Assembly (NCBI GenBank): GCA_023395735.1
Contig: JAEWYI010000056.1
Location: 1 to 31,027, forward strand
Reading direction: 5' to 3'
DNA: 31,027 nt
DNA from: Cyanobacteria bacterium OH_SFB_17
GTDB lineage: Bacteria; Cyanobacteriota; Vampirovibrionia; Gastranaerophilales; Gastranaerophilaceae
In this document: positions 7,483 through 16,218 of the stretch, in pieces
How the letters are laid out: each line of letters opens with the position of its first letter
How positions within the stretch are numbered: the first letter of the stretch is position 1
Notes under the pieces: generated by a model
Databases searched by the model: none
The model's input: the letters and a program-made list of their open reading frames with translations, nothing else
Told to the model about the DNA's origin: nothing
Made by a program: the position numbers and the translations under genes

Positions 7483-8550
7483 TTGAATAAATTACACGCC
7501 ATAGGCAAATATCTTGATCAACCGAGACTTGTAGGAAAATTTTCAAAGTCCGTTCCCACAATACTTGTTGCAGGAGGTGCAGCGTTTACCTTTAACCATA
7601 TTCGCAACTCACATAATCAAAAAAAACGCGACGAATTTATCAAAAAAGGCTCTGTCCTGGCAGCCACGATAGGTTCCGCGCTGATTGCAACAAGGGGAAT
7701 GAGACCTTTAAAAATTAACGGCAAAACTATTTTAAGAGGATTTGAAGGTCTTTCAGAAAAGATTGACTTAAAAGAACTTGCACAAAAAAATACGGAATTA
7801 ATTGACAATTTTGTGAAAAATCATAAAGTAGACAAAGATACAAATGAGATTTTGCAACGTGCAAAAAACAAACTTATTTCTGTTGAAGACATCGAAAAAT
7901 TGTATAAAAAAATTGGGAAAACAGAAGAAGGCAAAGAATTTTTATCAGGCGAAAACGGGCTTATTCCTGATCCGGAAAATATTGATTCAAAACATATTTT
8001 CAAAGAAATAGGCAGACTTTCTGTAATGGGTTTGGTGCCTGTTCTTGGAGGGATGGCTGGAGGAGTTATCGGAGACCGATTGACAGAAAAAAATTGGAAA
8101 GAAAAAATTCCTAATAAAATAAAAGAAGGCTCATATCAATATTTGGCAAATATATTTTTGTGTAACGTCGGAGCAGGAGGGGCTTTGTATATGCTAGAAA
8201 AAGCAGGCAAAACAACCAAAGCCTCTCGCGCTATCGGAATGATTGCAGGAATTATGATTACAGGTGTTATTGGCGGAAGCGCAATTGCAAATTTGATTGG
8301 AAAAACTTGCATTGACCCTATTTTCAACCATGGACATAAACATAAGCATAGAGGTAGACACGAAGGGCTGTATTCTGAAAGAAAACCTGAAATGCTTGAT
8401 GTTGGTCTGCATGTGGATGACATTGCAACAGTGGCAGTACTTTCAGGCTTAAAATGGATAGAGCCTGCGCTTCCGATTTTATATTCAATTTCAGGCTTTA
8501 GAGCAGGAATCGGCTATAGAAACGGAAATCACAAAAAATTAGAAGCCTAA
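7483..8550 (+). CDS. Glycine-rich membrane protein with His-rich loop, probably metal-linked
   Basis: The product is 355 residues with no family I recognise. Hydrophobic, glycine-rich segments occur at about residues 24-40, 57-70, 180-203, 217-240, 247-270 and 310-345. Between the first and middle groups lies a charged helical region of about 100 residues. After the fifth segment is a histidine cluster, HGHKHKHRGRH, of the kind seen in metal transporters and metal chaperones. The start is TTG at 7483 with AGGAAA just upstream. Its promoter overlaps the palindrome beside the DtxR-type repressor gene, so metal-dependent expression is likely. Transport, storage or sensing of iron or manganese is an inference; no transporter motif is evident. 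Confidence 0.7.
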   Translation: MNKLHAIGKYLDQPRLVGKFSKSVPTILVAGGAAFTFNHIRNSHNQKKRDEFIKKGSVLAATIGSALIATRGMRPLKINGKTILRGFEGLSEKIDLKELAQKNTELIDNFVKNHKVDKDTNEILQRAKNKLISVEDIEKLYKKIGKTEEGKEFLSGENGLIPDPENIDSKHIFKEIGRLSVMGLVPVLGGMAGGVIGDRLTEKNWKEKIPNKIKEGSYQYLANIFLCNVGAGGALYMLEKAGKTTKASRAIGMIAGIMITGVIGGSAIANLIGKTCIDPIFNHGHKHKHRGRHEGLYSERKPEMLDVGLHVDDIATVAVLSGLKWIEPALPILYSISGFRAGIGYRNGNHKKLEA

Positions 8551-8614
8551 AAGTCAAAAGCTGTGAACTTTTAATGACGTTCAGTTTTAAACCCTAATCA
8601 AATAACTTAAAAAT

Positions 8615-8896
8615 TTATTTAATTGCTTTTGAAACAAAACTTGTGACTTCAAAAACTGAATCTTTAATAAAATCGCCCATCAATTGCATTACTGAACGGT
8701 TTTCGATACATTCGAAAGCGTAGTAAATTGGGTCTCTACCGTTGTTGAATCTCATTCTTGAGTCAGTATGAGCAAGGTATTGAAACTCTTGTTGTTTATT
8801 TTCTTGTTTTTTAGCTCTTTTTTTTCTTCTTCTAAGAGTAGAAAATTTTCCTGAGCCTTGTTTATCGTTTGTTGTAGGGGTTGTTGAAAATAACAT
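8615..8896 (-). CDS. Small basic hypothetical protein, 93 residues
   Basis: The N-terminal third is Ser/Thr-rich and then strongly basic (LRRRKKRAKKQENKQQ). The C-terminal half is predicted helical, including MQLMGDFIKDSVFEVTSFVS, which is amphipathic. There is no signal peptide or clear membrane span. The ATG at 8896 has a GAGAG ribosome site about 9 nt upstream, supporting it as a real gene. It is divergent from the secreted protein and aro operon and convergent with the His-rich membrane protein. The basic patch might bind nucleic acid or phospholipid. Function unknown. Confidence 0.6.
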   Translation of the reverse strand: MLFSTTPTTNDKQGSGKFSTLRRRKKRAKKQENKQQEFQYLAHTDSRMRFNNGRDPIYYAFECIENRSVMQLMGDFIKDSVFEVTSFVSKAIK

Positions 8897-8986
8897 TTTA
8901 CTAATCTCTCTTTTTGTATATCCTATGTATATATAAAGTTATATACCTCTAAAAAATTGCCTTTTTATTATATCCAATGTAACGAA

Positions 8987-9015
8987 TTGTTAAACAATCT
9001 TTTTTATGCTAAAAT
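8987..9015 (+). promoter_or_regulatory. Promoter of the secreted protein-aro operon
   Basis: TTGTTA (8987-8992), 17-nt spacer, TAAAAT (9010-9015) with an upstream TG giving an extended -10. It is followed by AGGAGG (9021-9026) and the ATG at 9036. Confidence 0.75.
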
Positions 9016-9035
9016 TGGGCAGGAGGCAACTAATT

Positions 9036-9503
9036 ATGAAAAAAACAATTATAACATTAATGGTTTTGATATGCGGTATTGCGGCTTTTGCGGCTGGGAC
9101 TTCCGAAGAAGCGATGAGATTTATCCGCTCTTTTGTAGATGCTTCAAATAATTATAGTCCTTCTTTATTGAGCATGTATTCAGACAATGCAAAAATTATA
9201 AGACAAGTTGTAAAACCTGATGGAAGTACTGCGAATGCTTATTTTGCGATGAGAGATTACAAAAAACAAATGAAAATCAGCGCCGGTTTGGCTAAAATGA
9301 GAAATTATAAAAATTATTATTCAGATTACAAGGTGACAAAGACTTCAGACGGTTATAAAATTGATGCAATGAGAAAACCATCTTTGAGCAATTATAAACT
9401 CAAAGCGTATTTTGTTGTTGAGAAGCAACCAAGCGGAAAATGGCTTATTGTGGAAGAAATGATGCAGACAAAGGAACAAGTTTTTCTTAAATACGCAAGG
9501 TAA
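9036..9503 (+). CDS. Secreted NTF2-like small protein
   Basis: The 155-residue product begins with a signal peptide (MKKTIITLMVLICGIAAFAA) with predicted cleavage near AFAA-GTSEEA. The mature part has an alpha-helix/beta-sheet pattern like NTF2/SnoaL-type folds: a helix with FVDASNNYSPSLLSMYSDNA, then strands ending in SGKWLIVEEMM. Such proteins bind small ligands or serve as accessory domains. ATG at 9036 follows AGGAGG by 9 nt. It ends 5 nt before aroC, so it is the first gene of a shikimate operon. A periplasmic protein there has no obvious role in aromatic synthesis, and co-expression may be incidental. The fold assignment is tentative. Confidence 0.7.
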   Translation: MKKTIITLMVLICGIAAFAAGTSEEAMRFIRSFVDASNNYSPSLLSMYSDNAKIIRQVVKPDGSTANAYFAMRDYKKQMKISAGLAKMRNYKNYYSDYKVTKTSDGYKIDAMRKPSLSNYKLKAYFVVEKQPSGKWLIVEEMMQTKEQVFLKYAR

Positions 9504-9508
9504 AAGAC

Positions 9509-10585
9509 ATGCTAAACAACTTCAGATTTCTAACTTCAGGAGAATCCCACGGTAAATGCTTAACAGGCATAATTGACGGGGTTCCTGCAGGTTTTAGAAT
9601 CGATATGGATTTGATAAACAAAGATTTAAAAAAACGACAAGGCGGCAAGGGCCGTGGCGCAAGGATGCAGATTGAAAGCGACACGATAGAAATAAAATCT
9701 GGGGTCAGACACGGAAAAACAACCGGAGCTCCGATTTGTCTTGAAATAAAAAATAAGGATTTTGAAAACTGGAAAGACATTATGAATGTCGAAAAAGTAG
9801 AAAATGTCGACAACTTAAAATCTTTTACCACTGCACGCCCGGGGCATGCTGATTTTGCAGGCGCAAAAAAATATAATTTATCTGATTTGAGAGACGTTTT
9901 AGAGCGCTCCAGTGCCAGAAAAACGGCTATGGATGTTGCAATTGGCGGCATCGCAAAACAAATTTTGATGGAATTTGGAATAGTTTGCAACTCAGAGGTA
10001 ATTTCTATTGGAGGCGAATTTGAAGAAAATTCAATCGATAAAAAAATTGACCTTGCAAGTGAAAAAGGTGACACTCTCGGAGGTAAAATCAAAGTTTCTT
10101 TTAAAAATATTCCAGTAGGACTTGGCAGCCATGTTCAATGGGACAGAAAGCTTGACGGATTGATTGCACAAGCGGTTATGAGTATTCCTGCCGTTAAATC
10201 GGTTGAAATTGGGTTGGGCTCAAAATGTGCTGATTTGTTTGGAAGCGAAGTTCATGATGAAATATTTTTTGAAAACGAAAAATATTTCAGAAAAACAAAC
10301 AATGCAGGTGGAATTGAAGGTGGGATGACAAACGGGGAAGATATCAAGGTGACTCTATCGATGAAACCGATTCCAACAATGAAAACTCCTTTAAATACCG
10401 TTGATTTGTCCGACAACTCAAAGACTCAAGCTCATTTTGAACGTTCGGATGTTTGCGCGGTTCATGCTTGCGGGGTTGTGGCAGAGGCTATGATTGCTTG
10501 TATTCTTGCAGATGCTTTTTTAGAAAAATTCGGGAAAGATAATTTGTTTGAAATAAAAAATAACTACGAAAATAGGATAAAATAA
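9509..10585 (+). CDS. aroC: Chorismate synthase
   Basis: AroC converts 5-enolpyruvylshikimate-3-phosphate to chorismate with reduced FMN, the last step of the shikimate pathway. The 358-residue length is typical. Visible signatures are FLTSGESHGKCLTGIIDGVP at the N-terminus, KRQGGKGRGARM, the SGVRHGKTTGAPI loop, ERSSARKTAMDVAIGG near 130, and GGIEGGMTNGEDI near 270. It starts 5 nt after the secreted-protein stop and is followed 3 nt later by aroK. It is a clear ortholog. Confidence 0.98.
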   Translation: MLNNFRFLTSGESHGKCLTGIIDGVPAGFRIDMDLINKDLKKRQGGKGRGARMQIESDTIEIKSGVRHGKTTGAPICLEIKNKDFENWKDIMNVEKVENVDNLKSFTTARPGHADFAGAKKYNLSDLRDVLERSSARKTAMDVAIGGIAKQILMEFGIVCNSEVISIGGEFEENSIDKKIDLASEKGDTLGGKIKVSFKNIPVGLGSHVQWDRKLDGLIAQAVMSIPAVKSVEIGLGSKCADLFGSEVHDEIFFENEKYFRKTNNAGGIEGGMTNGEDIKVTLSMKPIPTMKTPLNTVDLSDNSKTQAHFERSDVCAVHACGVVAEAMIACILADAFLEKFGKDNLFEIKNNYENRIK

Positions 10586-10588
10586 AAA

Positions 10589-11131
10589 GTGGAAACTCAC
10601 AATGAATTAAACATAGTTCTTACCGGAATGCCTGGGGCTGGAAAAACTTATATAGGCAAAAAGCTTGCAAAGCTTTTGGCCCATTTTTCGTATATAGATG
10701 TCGATATGGAAATAGAAAAAAGAGAAGGAATTTCGATTGAAGAAATATTTTCAACCAAGTCTGAAAAATATTTCAGAGAAAAAGAATCAGAGATTATTGA
10801 AGAATTTTCGTCTAAAAAAAACCAAATCATTGCAATAGGAGGAGGCGCGCTTCAAAACAACCAAAATCTTGATAATTTAAAGAAAAACAGCCTTATTTTT
10901 TATCTTAAAGCAAGTATTGGAGAGCTTTATTCAAGAATAAAAAATGAAAAGCACAGACCGCTTTTTAAAGACGATATTTCTCCGCTTATTATAAAAGATA
11001 TGCTTAAAAACAGAGAAAAACAGTATAAAAAAGCGCATTTTACGATAAATACAGACGACAAACAAGCTTACACGATTTTAAACGATATTTTAAGTGAGTA
11101 CGATAATTATGTTAAAAACACTATCAGTTGA
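10589..11131 (+). CDS. aroK: Shikimate kinase
   Basis: The 180-residue P-loop kinase phosphorylates shikimate at the 3-hydroxyl using ATP. GMPGAGKT is the Walker A loop. DVDMEIEKREG contains the shikimate-binding Asp, FREKESEII matches the shikimate-binding Arg region, and AIGGGAL is the Walker B-like glycine motif. HRPLF lies in the lid. The start is GTG at 10589, 3 nt after aroC, with AGGA about 12 nt upstream. Its 3' end overlaps aroB by 23 nt. aroK and aroL cannot be told apart by sequence; aroK is used as the general name. Confidence 0.96.
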   Translation: METHNELNIVLTGMPGAGKTYIGKKLAKLLAHFSYIDVDMEIEKREGISIEEIFSTKSEKYFREKESEIIEEFSSKKNQIIAIGGGALQNNQNLDNLKKNSLIFYLKASIGELYSRIKNEKHRPLFKDDISPLIIKDMLKNREKQYKKAHFTINTDDKQAYTILNDILSEYDNYVKNTIS

Positions 11132-12188
11132 TATTTCGCCGCAAAAATCTTTTCCTATTTTTATTGAAAACGATGAAATTGAAAACATAAACGAAAAAAT
11201 TAAAAAATACACAAACGCAAAAAAAATCCTAGTCGTTATTAGCGAAAAGGTCGATAAACTGTATGGGAAAAAGTTTAATTTTGATAATTCAATAAAATTT
11301 GTACTAAAAGATGGGGAAAAAGAAAAGAATTTTAAAAATTATCAAAAAATAATGACCTTGGCGCTTAAAAACCGCATGGAAAGAAAAGATGCAATAGTTG
11401 CAATCGGAGGCGGAGTAGTTGGTGATTTAGCCGGTTTTATCGCTTCAACTTACCTTAGGGGAATTGATTTTATTCAAATTCCAACGACTCTTCTTGCATG
11501 CGTAGACTCTTCTGTAGGCGGAAAAGTAGCCATTAACACAAAATTCGGCAAAAACCTCGTGGGCTCTTTTTATCAGCCAAAAGCAGTTTTTTGCAATATA
11601 AACTTTCTAAAAACGCTTGATGAAAGACAATTTAAAACAGGGTTGGGGGAAATTGTAAAATATGCTTTTATCCAAGAAAACTGCCCTTGTGATTTAGGCA
11701 TAAACTTTTTTGATTACCTAAAAGAAAATAAAGGAAAAATTATCGCAAAAGATGAAGATATAATTGCAGAGATTATCGAAATGTCATTAAAATTAAAATC
11801 ATCTGTTGTAAAAGAAGATGAAAAAGAAAGCGGATTAAGGAAAGTTCTAAACTTTGGGCACACTTATGCTCACGCGGTAGAAAAAATTACAAATTACAAA
11901 AAACATACGCATGGCGAAGCCGTTTCTTTAGGCATAATTTTTGCCCTAAAACTTGCTTCTGAAAAAGGACTGATAGCAAAAGAATATGAAAATGAAGGCA
12001 TTGATTTGGTTAATGACTTTGAACTAGTCAAAAAAAATCCGAAATTCAATATGAAAAAAATTGCAACACTTATGAAATCTGACAAAAAAGTTGAAGATGG
12101 AAATATAAATTTTGTATTACCAACAAAAAAATCTACCGCAGATTTTTTTACGGTAGATTTTAATGAAATTATAAAAGTTAATTATTAA
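11109..12188 (+). CDS. aroB: 3-Dehydroquinate synthase
   Basis: AroB cyclises DAHP to 3-dehydroquinate using NAD and a divalent metal, the second step of the shikimate pathway. The 359-residue protein has the NAD-binding AIGGGVVGDLAGF near 95, PTTLLACVDSSVGGK near 125, KTGLGEIVKYAFI near 175 and the metal-ligand region LNFGHTYAHAVE near 245, followed by HGEAVSLG. ATG at 11109 is chosen; an in-frame GTG at 11094 is possible. It overlaps aroK by 23 nt, suggesting translational coupling. Its last codons overlap the convergent fliD stop by 4 bp, and they also encode the probable fliD terminator on the other strand. Confidence 0.97.
   Translation: MLKTLSVDISPQKSFPIFIENDEIENINEKIKKYTNAKKILVVISEKVDKLYGKKFNFDNSIKFVLKDGEKEKNFKNYQKIMTLALKNRMERKDAIVAIGGGVVGDLAGFIASTYLRGIDFIQIPTTLLACVDSSVGGKVAINTKFGKNLVGSFYQPKAVFCNINFLKTLDERQFKTGLGEIVKYAFIQENCPCDLGINFFDYLKENKGKIIAKDEDIIAEIIEMSLKLKSSVVKEDEKESGLRKVLNFGHTYAHAVEKITNYKKHTHGEAVSLGIIFALKLASEKGLIAKEYENEGIDLVNDFELVKKNPKFNMKKIATLMKSDKKVEDGNINFVLPTKKSTADFFTVDFNEIIKVNY
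12128..12161 (-). terminator. Terminator of fliD, embedded antisense in the aroB 3' end
   Basis: On the minus strand AAAATCTACCG pairs with CGGTAGATTTT around a 12-nt loop, and a run of seven T overlaps its 3' end. It begins 24 nt past the fliD stop. On the plus strand the T-run is shorter and the hairpin precedes the aroB stop, so it suits fliD. Confidence 0.75.
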
Positions 12189-13945
12189 CTATCCTCATCA
12201 TCATTATTGTTATTAAAATATGAATCAAAAATTGAAGCCTGATTTTTAAGCCCTGATATGATTTCATCCATTGCTTGAAATTTGGCTTGAAGAGTTTCTT
12301 CATAAACTTCAAGACTCGCAGTCATTCTGTCAACTTTTTGATCCAGTCTGCTTATTTGTTTGTCAAAAGAAGTTGCACGTTTAACAAAATATCCGTTAGT
12401 TGAATCCAGCGCTTTTTCAATAGTTGTTTCCATTTTGGTCAAAACGCCGTCTGTATCTTCATCGCTGTTTCCAATTAAAAGTTCTTGAACAGCGCTCGGA
12501 TTTTCTTGCAAAGCTTTAGTTAGCTTATCTGTGTCTATTTGCAGCTTGTTTGTGTCACTACTTGTTGTTGTAGAACCGACTTTACCTGTAGTGATACCGA
12601 TAGAAGCCAAAGTTTTGTAAACTCCATCTCCTGTACTTGCTGTTGCACCTTGTCTAATATTATTTCTTAAAGAAGTTAATATTGTTTCACCATAAAGCTT
12701 TCCGCCTGATTTTGTAGCGGTATCAGTATTTGTAATTACCGTATTTATTGCATTAACCAAGGTTGTAATCGCAGCCGTAACTTTCGTGGTGTCATTTGTG
12801 ACAGCCACTGTTGCTGTAGAAGTTGTTTCATCGTTGAGAGTCAGTGTAACCCCTGTCAAGCCTGAAATATCACTTGTTACAGTGTTTGACGAAGATGTTA
12901 TTTGAGTTCCGTTTACAGTTAAAATAGCATTTGTACCAAGAGTTTGGGAATTATCAGCAAGTTTTTGTCCTGTGCTGTCTGTTAGACCCATTATATAAGT
13001 AAAATTGCTACCGCCGCCGGCGATATCAGATTCGATATTTATATTTACCGCACCTTCATCATCAGCTTCAATTACCAGTTTACCTGCGTTTGAATCCCAA
13101 TATGCAGTAACTCCTGCATCTTCACTCAAATTAATTTCTTCTATCAAGCTGTCTAAAGTCGTAGAAGAAGTTACTTCAAATTCAGCGTTCCCGATGGTAA
13201 ATTTGCCTTCGGTTACAGAGCCGTTTGCAAAAGAAGTAGATGTAATTGCCTTAGATGTATTTGTGTCAAAAATAGACTTGCTGCTTGAATAAGCACCTGT
13301 TTCGCTATCTCTTACCAAAGACATTACGTTTGAAAAATTTGTTGTATCGGAATTTGAACCAACAGTAACAGAGTAATTGCTGTCTTCTGCTTGAATTGTC
13401 AATTTTCCGTCTTCAGAAAAACTTGCAGAAACGCCCGTTAAACCGTCAATACTGCTCACTACATCATCCATTGTCATATCGGATGTTATTGAAATTTTTT
13501 GTTTTTCATTATTTACATAAATATATAGATCACCTTCTGTTATTGCACCTTCAGAAATATCGCTTATTTTTGTAGAAGAATCAACGTAAGAAGCTGCTGT
13601 AGAAGAACTCTTTGCGGTTGTTGCTGTAGCAAGCTGAGATACAGAAACTTTTATATTCTGAGCGGTAGCAGAAGAAGACACAGAGGCAGTAACGGCTTCG
13701 CTAGATGACGTAACCGCTTTTTGGTTAAAGACGTTAGTCGTAGAAAGCGTATTGGTAAAAGTTTTTATAGCTTCTAATAAACTGCTGTAATTGCTTTTTA
13801 TAGAAGAAAGTGCACTATCTTGACTTTCTATGCTTGTTATTTTACTGCTGACTTCATCAATATCTGCTTGTTTTACGGCGACCAACTCTTCAATCCATGA
13901 ATCGTAGTCCATTCCTGACCCGAGGCCACTCACTGTTATAGACAT
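12185..13945 (-). CDS. fliD: Flagellar hook-associated protein 2 (filament cap)
   Basis: FliD caps the growing flagellar filament and helps fold exported flagellin. The 586-residue protein starts MSITVSGLGSGMDYDSWIEE, the conserved FliD N-terminal domain. The Ser/Thr-rich variable middle includes two similar GKLTIQAED / GKLVIEADD segments. The C-terminal domain ends in a helical coiled coil (SFDKQISRLDQKVDRMTASL). The start is ATG at 13945 with AGGA 7 nt upstream; an in-frame TTG at 13951 is less likely. No other flagellar gene is adjacent. A sigma-70-like promoter precedes it. Convergent with aroB, overlapping by 4 bp. Confidence 0.96.
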   Translation of the reverse strand: MSITVSGLGSGMDYDSWIEELVAVKQADIDEVSSKITSIESQDSALSSIKSNYSSLLEAIKTFTNTLSTTNVFNQKAVTSSSEAVTASVSSSATAQNIKVSVSQLATATTAKSSSTAASYVDSSTKISDISEGAITEGDLYIYVNNEKQKISITSDMTMDDVVSSIDGLTGVSASFSEDGKLTIQAEDSNYSVTVGSNSDTTNFSNVMSLVRDSETGAYSSSKSIFDTNTSKAITSTSFANGSVTEGKFTIGNAEFEVTSSTTLDSLIEEINLSEDAGVTAYWDSNAGKLVIEADDEGAVNINIESDIAGGGSNFTYIMGLTDSTGQKLADNSQTLGTNAILTVNGTQITSSSNTVTSDISGLTGVTLTLNDETTSTATVAVTNDTTKVTAAITTLVNAINTVITNTDTATKSGGKLYGETILTSLRNNIRQGATASTGDGVYKTLASIGITTGKVGSTTTSSDTNKLQIDTDKLTKALQENPSAVQELLIGNSDEDTDGVLTKMETTIEKALDSTNGYFVKRATSFDKQISRLDQKVDRMTASLEVYEETLQAKFQAMDEIISGLKNQASIFDSYFNNNNDDEDS

Positions 13946-13978
13946 AGGCAAATCCTTTTACTTCTCTACTATCCTATA

Positions 13979-14006
13979 ATTATAACATGTTTTAAACACT
14001 TTTCAA
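13979..14006 (-). promoter_or_regulatory. Sigma-70 type promoter of fliD
   Basis: On the minus strand TTGAAA (14006 to 14001), a 16-nt spacer and TATAAT (13984 to 13979) with an upstream TG extended element. It is about 34 nt from the fliD ATG. No sigma-28 or sigma-54 pattern is seen. Confidence 0.75.
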
Positions 14007-14038
14007 GGTTATAGCCTCATACAAAGGGATGAAATTCT

Positions 14039-14635
14039 TTATCTGACTTTGTTCTCACAACCCTTTACAAGTCTTAAAACATTTTCTCTGTGAAGATAAA
14101 TTATGTAAACAGCTCCCAAAACACAATATGCAACATAAGATATAGGTTCGTGGAAAAAATACATCAAAAATGGAGACAAAGAAAGCGCTATGATTGAGCC
14201 CAATGAAACATATTTTGAAACATAAGTTATGACACTCCATACAAGCGCAATAATAAGTCCCACCTGCCAATTTAAAGCTAAAATTGTTCCAACACCTGAT
14301 GCAACTGATTTCCCACCTGAAAACTTAAGAAAAATTGATTTACTATGACCCAGAATTACTGCAACTGCACACAAAACAGGAATTAAGCCGATTGAAACAA
14401 ACGCGGTCGAAAAAACTTTTGCCAACACAACTGGCAAAGCCCCTTTAAAAGCATCGAGAAGAAGAACGATAAAAAACCATTTTTTGCCCATTGCGCGTTT
14501 TACGTTGGTTGCACCTGTCGAACCAGAGCCGATTGTTCTTATGTCTTGGCCTGTAAAAAGCTTGACTATGATATATCCTGTAGGAATTGAACCTATAAGA
14601 TATGCAAGTAAAATTGATATTATTAATTGTGTCAT
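14039..14635 (-). CDS. plsY: Glycerol-3-phosphate acyltransferase PlsY
   Basis: PlsY transfers the acyl group from acyl-phosphate to glycerol-3-phosphate, the first step of membrane phospholipid synthesis. The 198-residue integral membrane protein has the three conserved loops: GSIPTGYI followed by IRTIGSGSTGATNV near 35-50, GHSKSIFLKFSGGKSVASG near 100-118, and a C-terminal loop ending LHRENVLRLVKG. Multiple hydrophobic spans are evident. The ATG at 14635 has GGGAG upstream. It is last in a three-gene minus-strand set (hypothetical, prmC, plsY), 56 nt after prmC. Confidence 0.96.
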   Translation of the reverse strand: MTQLIISILLAYLIGSIPTGYIIVKLFTGQDIRTIGSGSTGATNVKRAMGKKWFFIVLLLDAFKGALPVVLAKVFSTAFVSIGLIPVLCAVAVILGHSKSIFLKFSGGKSVASGVGTILALNWQVGLIIALVWSVITYVSKYVSLGSIIALSLSPFLMYFFHEPISYVAYCVLGAVYIIYLHRENVLRLVKGCENKVR

Positions 14636-14691
14636 TTTTTCATTTCTCCCATTTCTATATTTTTAAATACTATTTCAAAAAACACTTTTTT

Positions 14692-15543
14692 TCAAGCCAT
14701 AATTCCTTTAATTACGCGCTCTATGCCTGCCAAATCTTTTTGGATTTCAATCTCTTTAAAATTTTGCGCCAACATAAATTCTTTTACAATTTCAGCCTGA
14801 TTAACTCCGAGCTCAAACATTAATGCTCCCCCGTTTTTGAGATGAAGCGGCGCTTTTTCAATTATTTTTTTGTAAAATTCGACCCCTTTTTCATCAGGAG
14901 CATATAGCGCCAATTTTGGGTCAAATTTAACTTCTTTTTGAATTTTTTCTTCTTCGCTCAACGGTATGTATGGCGGATTTGAAATTATTAAATCGAATTT
15001 TTCATCACCAGAAATATCTGAAAAAAGGTCAGATTTTCTGAACAAAACTTTGTCTGAGAGATTTAATTTAGAAGAGTTTTCTATCGCTACATTTAGAGCT
15101 TCGCAGGAAATATCCACACCCAGAGAACAAGAATTTGTTTCTTTTGCAAGCATACATGCAATACACCCCGAACCTGTTCCTATATCAAGCACTTTGAACT
15201 GATGAGTTTGGGGCTTTAAATTCAAAAAAGAGATGGCATTTCTGACCAAAATTTCTGTCTCATCTCTTGGGATCAAAACATTTTCATCTACGATAAAATC
15301 TTCTCCCATAAAATAAGCATAGCCAATTATGTGTTGTATCGGTTTTCTTGTTTGGGCGCGAAGATTTGCCGCATCAAAGAGTTTTTTTAGCAAATCTTCG
15401 CGCCCAGTTAATTCTTCTGAGATTGTTAAATCTATATTCGACAACCCCAAAAAATGTTTTGCGAGCATTTTTGCTTCGATTTTGGCCTCGTTTGCTTCTA
15501 TATCAGCATCTTTTAGTATTTTTTCAATTTGTTTTATGTTCAT
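14692..15543 (-). CDS. prmC: Release factor glutamine methyltransferase PrmC/HemK
   Basis: PrmC methylates the GGQ glutamine of peptide release factors RF1/RF2 using SAM, aiding translation termination. The 283-residue protein has a helical N-terminal domain and a Rossmann methyltransferase domain: VLDIGTGSGCIACMLAKE near 118-135, then ISNPPYIPL with the catalytic NPPY at 189-192. IPRDETEILV near 91-100 is also typical. Its start overlaps the preceding hypothetical gene by 20 bp, suggesting coupled translation. A 16-bp perfect inverted repeat lies within codons for about residues 46-63. Confidence 0.96.
   Translation of the reverse strand: MNIKQIEKILKDADIEANEAKIEAKMLAKHFLGLSNIDLTISEELTGREDLLKKLFDAANLRAQTRKPIQHIIGYAYFMGEDFIVDENVLIPRDETEILVRNAISFLNLKPQTHQFKVLDIGTGSGCIACMLAKETNSCSLGVDISCEALNVAIENSSKLNLSDKVLFRKSDLFSDISGDEKFDLIISNPPYIPLSEEEKIQKEVKFDPKLALYAPDEKGVEFYKKIIEKAPLHLKNGGALMFELGVNQAEIVKEFMLAQNFKEIEIQKDLAGIERVIKGIMA
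15354..15405. repeat. Perfect 16-bp inverted repeat inside prmC
   Basis: GGGCGCGAAGATTTGC (15354-15369) and its exact complement (15390-15405) flank a 20-nt loop. It lies well inside the prmC coding region with no following T-run. Confidence 0.85.
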
Positions 15544-16015
15544 CTATAATCTCTTGTATCAAGTTTTTTAAATCTAAACGCGAAAGCTCTTCTGTTGCAA
15601 TCGCTTCTTTATTATATCGCTTACATAAGCTTTTGTAATAATATAATTGTTTTTGAGTCGGCTTATCTTTGGACATTTTAACTTCTTGCAAAAATTTCCG
15701 TTTTTTCTTTTCAAATTCTTTTTGTGCTTGTATTATCGGCGCTTGAGTTTTTTTGTAATCGTAGTATTTTTTGCACTCTTTTATAAAAAGTTTCGCCTCG
15801 GATAAAAAGGATTGTTCGTCGATTAAATTCTCTAAAAACTCAAAACGAGAAGAATTTATTTCTAAATAGTAAGTTTCATCCGAAACAAATTTTTCAAAAA
15901 TTTCATCTATACTTTCCTCGGGCATTTTTTTTACAAGTGCGCGTAGGTAATTGCACAAGGCGGATTTTTGTGTCTTTGAAAGAGTTAGAAAAATTTTGTT
16001 TTTAATCTCATACAT
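15524..16015 (-). CDS. Hypothetical protein with C-terminal PTQKQL motif
   Basis: The 163-residue soluble protein is helical and Lys/Glu-rich, with a likely coiled coil around residues 85-115 (IQAQKEFEKKKRKFLQE). The last 45 residues, KPTQKQLYYYKSLCKRYN followed by a LDLKNLIQEI helix, resemble a short module found at the ends of various bacterial and phage proteins (consensus PTEKQ...I..L), often of unknown role. It is the first gene of a minus-strand operon with prmC, overlapping it by 20 bp. A functional link to release-factor methylation is possible but unproven. Confidence 0.75.
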   Translation of the reverse strand: MYEIKNKIFLTLSKTQKSALCNYLRALVKKMPEESIDEIFEKFVSDETYYLEINSSRFEFLENLIDEQSFLSEAKLFIKECKKYYDYKKTQAPIIQAQKEFEKKKRKFLQEVKMSKDKPTQKQLYYYKSLCKRYNKEAIATEELSRLDLKNLIQEIIDEHKTN

Positions 16016-16218
16016 AACTCTAATTTACAACAAAAATAATTGGAAGTTTAGGAGTTTTAAAGTTTTAGAAAACGAGTCAACTTTATCTGTGGCGGTTAAA
16101 TCAATATCATACTTTCGCCTTAAAAATAAAAATGCATTTATAAATGTAAAATTTTATAATAAAATCTAACAATTTATATTTTTATCAGTTTTATAATGAT
16201 TGAAAAGGATAAATCACT

